NCBI RefSeq assembly: GCF_012027615.1
Contig: NZ_SNUT01000001.1
Coordinates: 534,082 to 598,081 of the forward strand
Length of the DNA: 64,000 nt
From: Thermococcus sp. 21S7
GTDB lineage: Archaea; Methanobacteriota_B; Thermococci; Thermococcales; Thermococcaceae
Direction: 5' to 3'
Of the stretch, positions 60,439-64,000 are shown one piece after another. How positions within the stretch are numbered: the stretch's first letter is position 1; each line of letters starts with the position of its first letter. A program made the position numbers and the translations under genes. The notes below the pieces were generated by a model. The model made no database searches. It was not told the DNA's origin and saw nothing but the letters and a program-made list of their open reading frames with translations.

Positions 60439-62211
60439 ATGGCAGAGAGCGTTGGTGAAGTGCCCAGCGGCGAGAAGGAATTCAATCAGCTAACGAGAAA
60501 GATCAGGGACATAATCGAGTTCCCCGAAATCAGCGAGGAGCAGTTCCAGGAGATGATCAAGGAGGCCAGCAGGGCGTACGGTGGGCCGCTGCCGCACAGA
60601 ACGTACTCCATATGTCCAGAGACCAGAAGGGTCGTCCCGGCACTCATATGGGAGAAGGATGGTAAGGTCTGGATAACCAAGCGCTGTCCCGAGGGCATGA
60701 TAACCGATGTCTATTACGAGGATGTTGAGCAGTACTACCGCTTCCAAAGGTGGAAGTTCGACTTCAAGCTCATGAGCACCAACGTTGAGAACAGCGGTGT
60801 CAACTGTCCCTTCGACTGTGGAATGTGTGCCAGACATCGCTCTCATACGAACCTTTTGAACATAGTTCTGACCAATAGATGTAACTTATCATGCTGGTAT
60901 TGCTTCTTTTACGCTAAAGAAGGTCAGCCGATTTACGAGCCAACCCTTGAGCAGATACGTATGATGCTCCGCAACGCGAAGAAGCAGTATCCCGTCGGTG
61001 CCAACGCCGTTCAGCTGACCGGTGGCGAGCCAACCATCAGGGAGGATCTCGTGGAGATAATCAAAATCGCGAAGGAAGAAGGCTATGACCACGTTCAGCT
61101 CAACACCGACGGAATAAAGCTCGCCTTCGACCCTGAGTTCGTGAAGAAGATCCGCGAGGCGGGAACCAACACCCTCTACCTCAGTTACGATGGAATGACG
61201 CCCCAGACCAACTGGAAGAACCACTGGGAGATTCCGCTCATCTTCGAGAACGTCAGAAAGGCGAACGGCCCGGGCATAGTTCTCGTGCCGACCACCATAA
61301 GGAACGTCAACGACCACGAGCTAGGTGCGATTATCAACTTCGGTCTGAATCACCTGGACATCGTCAGGGGCGTCAACTTCCAGCCACTCTCGATGACGGG
61401 CAGAACTCCCAAGAAGGAGCGCCAGCGCTTTAGGATAACCATCCCGGGTGCGATAAAGCGCATTGAAGAGCAGACCAATGGGGCCATATCTATGGACGAC
61501 TGGTATCCAATCCCAATAGCGGGCCACATAGCCAGGTTCTTCGAGGCATTCACTGGTTCGCGCTACTACATGACGAGCCACTACTGCTGCGGCGCGGCGA
61601 CCTACATCTTCCTCGACAGGGAGAACAAGAGGGTCGTTCCGATAGGAAGGTTCCTCGATGTGGAGGGCTTCGTCGAGTACCTGGAGAGCAAGGCGGAGGA
61701 GATAGAGGGATGGAAGACCCTCGGAAGGCTCCAGAAGCTCAAGCTCGGCGCGGAGATATTCATGAAGTTCAAGAGCTTCTACGACGAGAAGTACGCCCCC
61801 AAGGACATCGGCGTCCTCGAACTCATAAAGAACGCATTCATGCACGGAAACTACGACGCCCTCGGAAAGTTCCACATGAACTCGCTCTTCCTCGGGATGA
61901 TGCACTTCATGGACGAGTACAACTACGACGTTGAGCGCGTTGAGCGCTGCGTCATCCACTACGCCATGCCGGACGGAAGGATAGTGCCGTTCTGCACCTT
62001 CAACGTGATTCCGGAACTCTACAGGGACAAGGTGCAGGCACAGTTCAGCTACACATGGGAGGAGTGGAAGGCGCTCCACCCCGACTGGGAGTACCAGAAG
62101 GACAAATACATCAGAACCAAGGAGTTCGTCGAGCGGATGAAGAACAGCGAGCTTTACCGGAAGACGTACATCGACATAGAGGACTACTTCGGGATAAACC
62201 CCAAGGGGTGA
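60439..62211 (+). CDS. tes: Tetraether-lipid synthase-type radical SAM enzyme (Tes)
   Basis: 590 residues from ATG 60439. The radical SAM motif is CNLSCWYC (Cys148/152/155) with TGGEPT near 194-199. Upstream lie further Cys: 59, 83 and the CPFDCGMC group (123/127/130), enough for extra Fe-S and a rubredoxin-like site. The CPFDCG...H-N-LLNIVLTNRCNLSCWYC layout is that of MJ0619 and the methanogen Tes protein, which join the tails of two archaeal lipids to form tetraethers. Thermococcus makes such GDGT lipids. It acts at the inner membrane face. The next gene is 9 bp downstream. Confidence 0.82.
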   Translation: MAESVGEVPSGEKEFNQLTRKIRDIIEFPEISEEQFQEMIKEASRAYGGPLPHRTYSICPETRRVVPALIWEKDGKVWITKRCPEGMITDVYYEDVEQYYRFQRWKFDFKLMSTNVENSGVNCPFDCGMCARHRSHTNLLNIVLTNRCNLSCWYCFFYAKEGQPIYEPTLEQIRMMLRNAKKQYPVGANAVQLTGGEPTIREDLVEIIKIAKEEGYDHVQLNTDGIKLAFDPEFVKKIREAGTNTLYLSYDGMTPQTNWKNHWEIPLIFENVRKANGPGIVLVPTTIRNVNDHELGAIINFGLNHLDIVRGVNFQPLSMTGRTPKKERQRFRITIPGAIKRIEEQTNGAISMDDWYPIPIAGHIARFFEAFTGSRYYMTSHYCCGAATYIFLDRENKRVVPIGRFLDVEGFVEYLESKAEEIEGWKTLGRLQKLKLGAEIFMKFKSFYDEKYAPKDIGVLELIKNAFMHGNYDALGKFHMNSLFLGMMHFMDEYNYDVERVERCVIHYAMPDGRIVPFCTFNVIPELYRDKVQAQFSYTWEEWKALHPDWEYQKDKYIRTKEFVERMKNSELYRKTYIDIEDYFGINPKG

Positions 62212-62220
62212 GGTGGTAGA

Positions 62221-62523
62221 ATGACGGCCAAGCCGGAGAAGAAGCTCACCAGACTGCTCCTCAAGTTCGGAAACATAGACCCGGAGAGGGCAAGTGCCAA
62301 GCAGTACGAGCTCCTGAAGGACAACAGGGTCTGGAGGGCGTTCATCAACGGTTACTCCAGGAACGGCTTCGTGATATTCGACGGGGAGGCCCTCCCGCGG
62401 GAGGAACTCCTCGAAAAGCTTGGCGACCTGGAGCCGGAGATCACAGGAGAGGAGACCGTAACCGTCGGGGAACTCGTAGAATCCAGCTACTCGTGGAATA
62501 ACGTCCTCGGACAGGTTTCATGA
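62221..62523 (+). CDS. Small protein co-transcribed with the tes gene (100 aa)
   Basis: 100 residues from ATG 62221, nine bases after tes, with GAGGTGG properly spaced. It is soluble, with a basic N-terminus (KPEKKLTRLLLKFGN) and an acidic C-terminus (LEPEITGEETVTVGELVESSYSW). No family is recognised. The tight spacing points to a shared function with the radical SAM enzyme. Confidence 0.7.
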   Translation: MTAKPEKKLTRLLLKFGNIDPERASAKQYELLKDNRVWRAFINGYSRNGFVIFDGEALPREELLEKLGDLEPEITGEETVTVGELVESSYSWNNVLGQVS

Positions 62524-62607
62524 TGCCACGAATCCATCCGTATCTTACCGTATCTTAACCTTTTCTCCCCTCTCCAAGTTGTAATTACCTACATACCGCC
62601 CTACACA

Positions 62608-62690
62608 AAAGGGATTTAAGTTTTAAGTCCGTATAATGTCCAGTAACCTCGTAGGGGTATTGGAATCCCCTGCTCATTCCGGGAGGTGGT
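62608..62690 (+). promoter_or_regulatory. Promoter and ribosome-binding site of the chemoreceptor gene
   Basis: A TATA-like GGGATTTAAGTTTTAAG lies at 62611-62627, and GGGAGGTGG (62681-62689) sits five bases before the TTG at 62695. Confidence 0.45.
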
Positions 62691-62694
62691 CCCC

Positions 62695-64000
62695 TTGGAG
62701 TTCAAGAAAAAGATTGTGCTAACGACAGCCGTTGCTGTTCTGATTACAGTGATTCTGGGCTCCCTCATCGCAGGCTACAGCACCCTAAAAATGCAGAAGG
62801 ACGTCAGCAAGACCCTCGACCAGGAACTAGGCCAAAACCTGCCAAAACTAATGGCAGAGGGAATAAAGGAGCCCATAACAGAGGAGGCAGGAACGATAGC
62901 GGTCGGCTCGGCAGAGCTAGGTGCCAAACTCTTCGATGATTATTTTGAAAAAATGCGAGTTATGGGAAAAGTTGCCATCGGTGCCGTTCACGAGGCCTAT
63001 TCTAACTACGATGAAAGCGACCCCCAGTTCAGGGCGTTTCTTCTGGACAGATTCAAGAGCGTTAAGGAGCTAGACCCCAACGTGGCTTACGTCTATTTCG
63101 GCAGTGTCAATGGCGGCATGTACATGTGGCCGGATGAAGAACTGCCCCAGGGCTACGACCCCAGACAGAGGCCCTGGTATCAGGAGGCGGTATCCAAGAA
63201 CGGTCCGGTATGGACCGAGCCATACAAAGATGCCTCCACGGGAAAATGGATAGTCACGTATTCCGAGCCGATATACGTTAATGGAAAACTCGTTGGTGTC
63301 ATAGGTGTCGATGTTTTCGTTTCTACGCTGATAGAGCAGTCAAAGGAGATAACCATCGGTAAGAGCGGATACATAGCCATTGTAAACAAAGACGGAACCA
63401 CCATAGTGCACCCCAATGAAGAACTGGTTCAGAAGCTCAACATACACGATGACCCGGACCTTGCTCCCCTTGTCAAGGAACTCGAAAAGAACAAGGACTC
63501 GGGATGGGTTGTTTACACGTTCCAAGGCGTCGAGAAGGTCGCGGGATACAAAAGAATGAAGACAACGGGGTGGATAGTACTGGCCACAGTCCCGATAAAC
63601 GAGCTGACCGACCCGTTAACCAACGCGATGACTGACGTCCTGGATAAAAGCACCGAGCAGGTGACGGAGAACGTGCACTCAACGATAGCGGCGAGCACAA
63701 AAACAACCCTTCTCGGCATGATTGTGGCGGTGTTAGTCGGCCTCCTCATGGTGTTCGGGGCCTACAGGGTGCTCGACAAAACCCTCGAACCCCTTGAGAA
63801 ACTCAAGAGTGTCGCTCAGGCCCTTGCCGAAGGTCGGCTCAGTGACGTCAACAGGGAACTGAGGCAGATACAGTACATTGAGGATGATGAGATTGGGGCG
63901 CTTATAAGGGCTTTTGAGGCTGTTGGGAAGGATCTCGTGGGAACGCTTAACGCTATCGGCGAAAAACTCGAACGCCTCGCAGAAGGAGACTTAAGCAACG
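62695..64000 (+). CDS. Methyl-accepting chemotaxis receptor, N-terminal part (cut by the window)
   Basis: 435 codons are visible and the frame is open at the window end. The TTG at 62695 follows GGGAGGTGG. A first membrane helix (about 7-27) is followed by a double-Cache sensor (about 35-320: PRQRPWYQEAVSKNGPVWTEPYKDASTGKWIVTYSEPIY, then GYIAIVNKDGTTIVHP and GYKRMKTTGWIVLATVP). A second helix (about 336-358) and a HAMP domain (LDKTLEPLEKLKSVAQALAEG...) come next. The signalling domain lies outside the window. dCache receptors bind amino acids or organic acids. Confidence 0.88.
   Translation, partial: MEFKKKIVLTTAVAVLITVILGSLIAGYSTLKMQKDVSKTLDQELGQNLPKLMAEGIKEPITEEAGTIAVGSAELGAKLFDDYFEKMRVMGKVAIGAVHEAYSNYDESDPQFRAFLLDRFKSVKELDPNVAYVYFGSVNGGMYMWPDEELPQGYDPRQRPWYQEAVSKNGPVWTEPYKDASTGKWIVTYSEPIYVNGKLVGVIGVDVFVSTLIEQSKEITIGKSGYIAIVNKDGTTIVHPNEELVQKLNIHDDPDLAPLVKELEKNKDSGWVVYTFQGVEKVAGYKRMKTTGWIVLATVPINELTDPLTNAMTDVLDKSTEQVTENVHSTIAASTKTTLLGMIVAVLVGLLMVFGAYRVLDKTLEPLEKLKSVAQALAEGRLSDVNRELRQIQYIEDDEIGALIRAFEAVGKDLVGTLNAIGEKLERLAEGDLSN

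Noticed and set aside
62547..62570. Short direct repeat CCGTATCTTACCGTATCTTA after the tes operon
   Set aside because: Only two copies with no spacer; not a CRISPR array. I see no CRISPR repeats anywhere in the window.

Overview
The window is a stretch of chromosome from a hyperthermophilic archaeon of the order Thermococcales, almost certainly a Thermococcus. The evidence is the gene content: archaeal transcription factor E, LrpA, archaeosine synthase, tungsten glyceraldehyde-3-phosphate:ferredoxin oxidoreductase, bifunctional archaeal fructose-1,6-bisphosphate aldolase/phosphatase, pantoate kinase, type IV uracil-DNA glycosylase, a tetraether-lipid radical SAM enzyme, and an intron-bearing tRNA-Trp whose intron looks like a box C/D RNA. 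Start sites follow archaeal habits: GGAGG/GGTG ribosome-binding sites, TATA boxes and frequent GTG or TTG starts. Most genes are GC-rich; the restriction-modification locus near 32-34 kb is visibly AT-rich.

Layout. 1-9 kb: the end of a pyruvate/2-oxoacid oxidoreductase beta subunit, an Mrp ATPase, a membrane protein, DUF2110, TFE, a PfkB sugar kinase, an ACT-domain regulator, acylphosphatase, CutA, a DUF99 nuclease homologue, a candidate box C/D sRNA, a double-domain universal stress protein and an Lrp-type regulator. 9.2-19 kb: a leftward operon of translationally coupled genes holding a peptide-type ABC importer, two Asp/Glu/hydantoin racemase-like proteins, a DUF917 protein, an M29/AmpS-like metalloenzyme, a nitroreductase and a small protein. 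19-23 kb: GcvT, an archaeal ATPase behind two tandem operator-like palindromes, an EamA transporter, tRNA-Trp and a repeat-like intergenic element.

23-31.6 kb is a central-carbon and glycerol block: FBP aldolase/phosphatase, glycerol kinase, a three-gene glycerol-3-phosphate dehydrogenase set and GAPOR. Together they can take glycerol through glycerol-3-phosphate and DHAP/GAP either up to fructose-6-phosphate or down to 3-phosphoglycerate. Sequences close to the Thermococcales glycolytic motif (TATCAC-N5-GTGATA) lie upstream of the TATA box for the gluconeogenic enzyme and downstream of it for GAPOR, as expected for activation of one and repression of the other by a Tgr/TrmBL1-type regulator. 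31.6-34.2 kb is a convergent Type II restriction-modification pair. By eye CTCGAG occurs only three times in the whole window, all inside this locus, and two copies form a tandem repeat in the methyltransferase promoter.

34-48 kb holds an FAD oxidoreductase, carbamate kinase, a ClpP/SppA-like serine protease, a coiled-coil protein, ArcS, exported or membrane proteins, a decayed paralogue next to a transposon-end-like sequence, a DUF2079 protein and a leftward cluster of exported proteins with an ABC-2 permease whose ATPase seems reduced to a remnant. 48-64 kb is mainly housekeeping: SPOUT and class I methyltransferases, tRNA-Gly, DUF835, LrpA, a TrmA-type RNA methyltransferase, a MinD-like ATPase, PyrE, a PrsW-like protease, DNA ligase, pantoate kinase, an NhaC antiporter, UDG, the Tes-type radical SAM protein with a small partner, and the first two-thirds of a chemoreceptor cut by the window edge.
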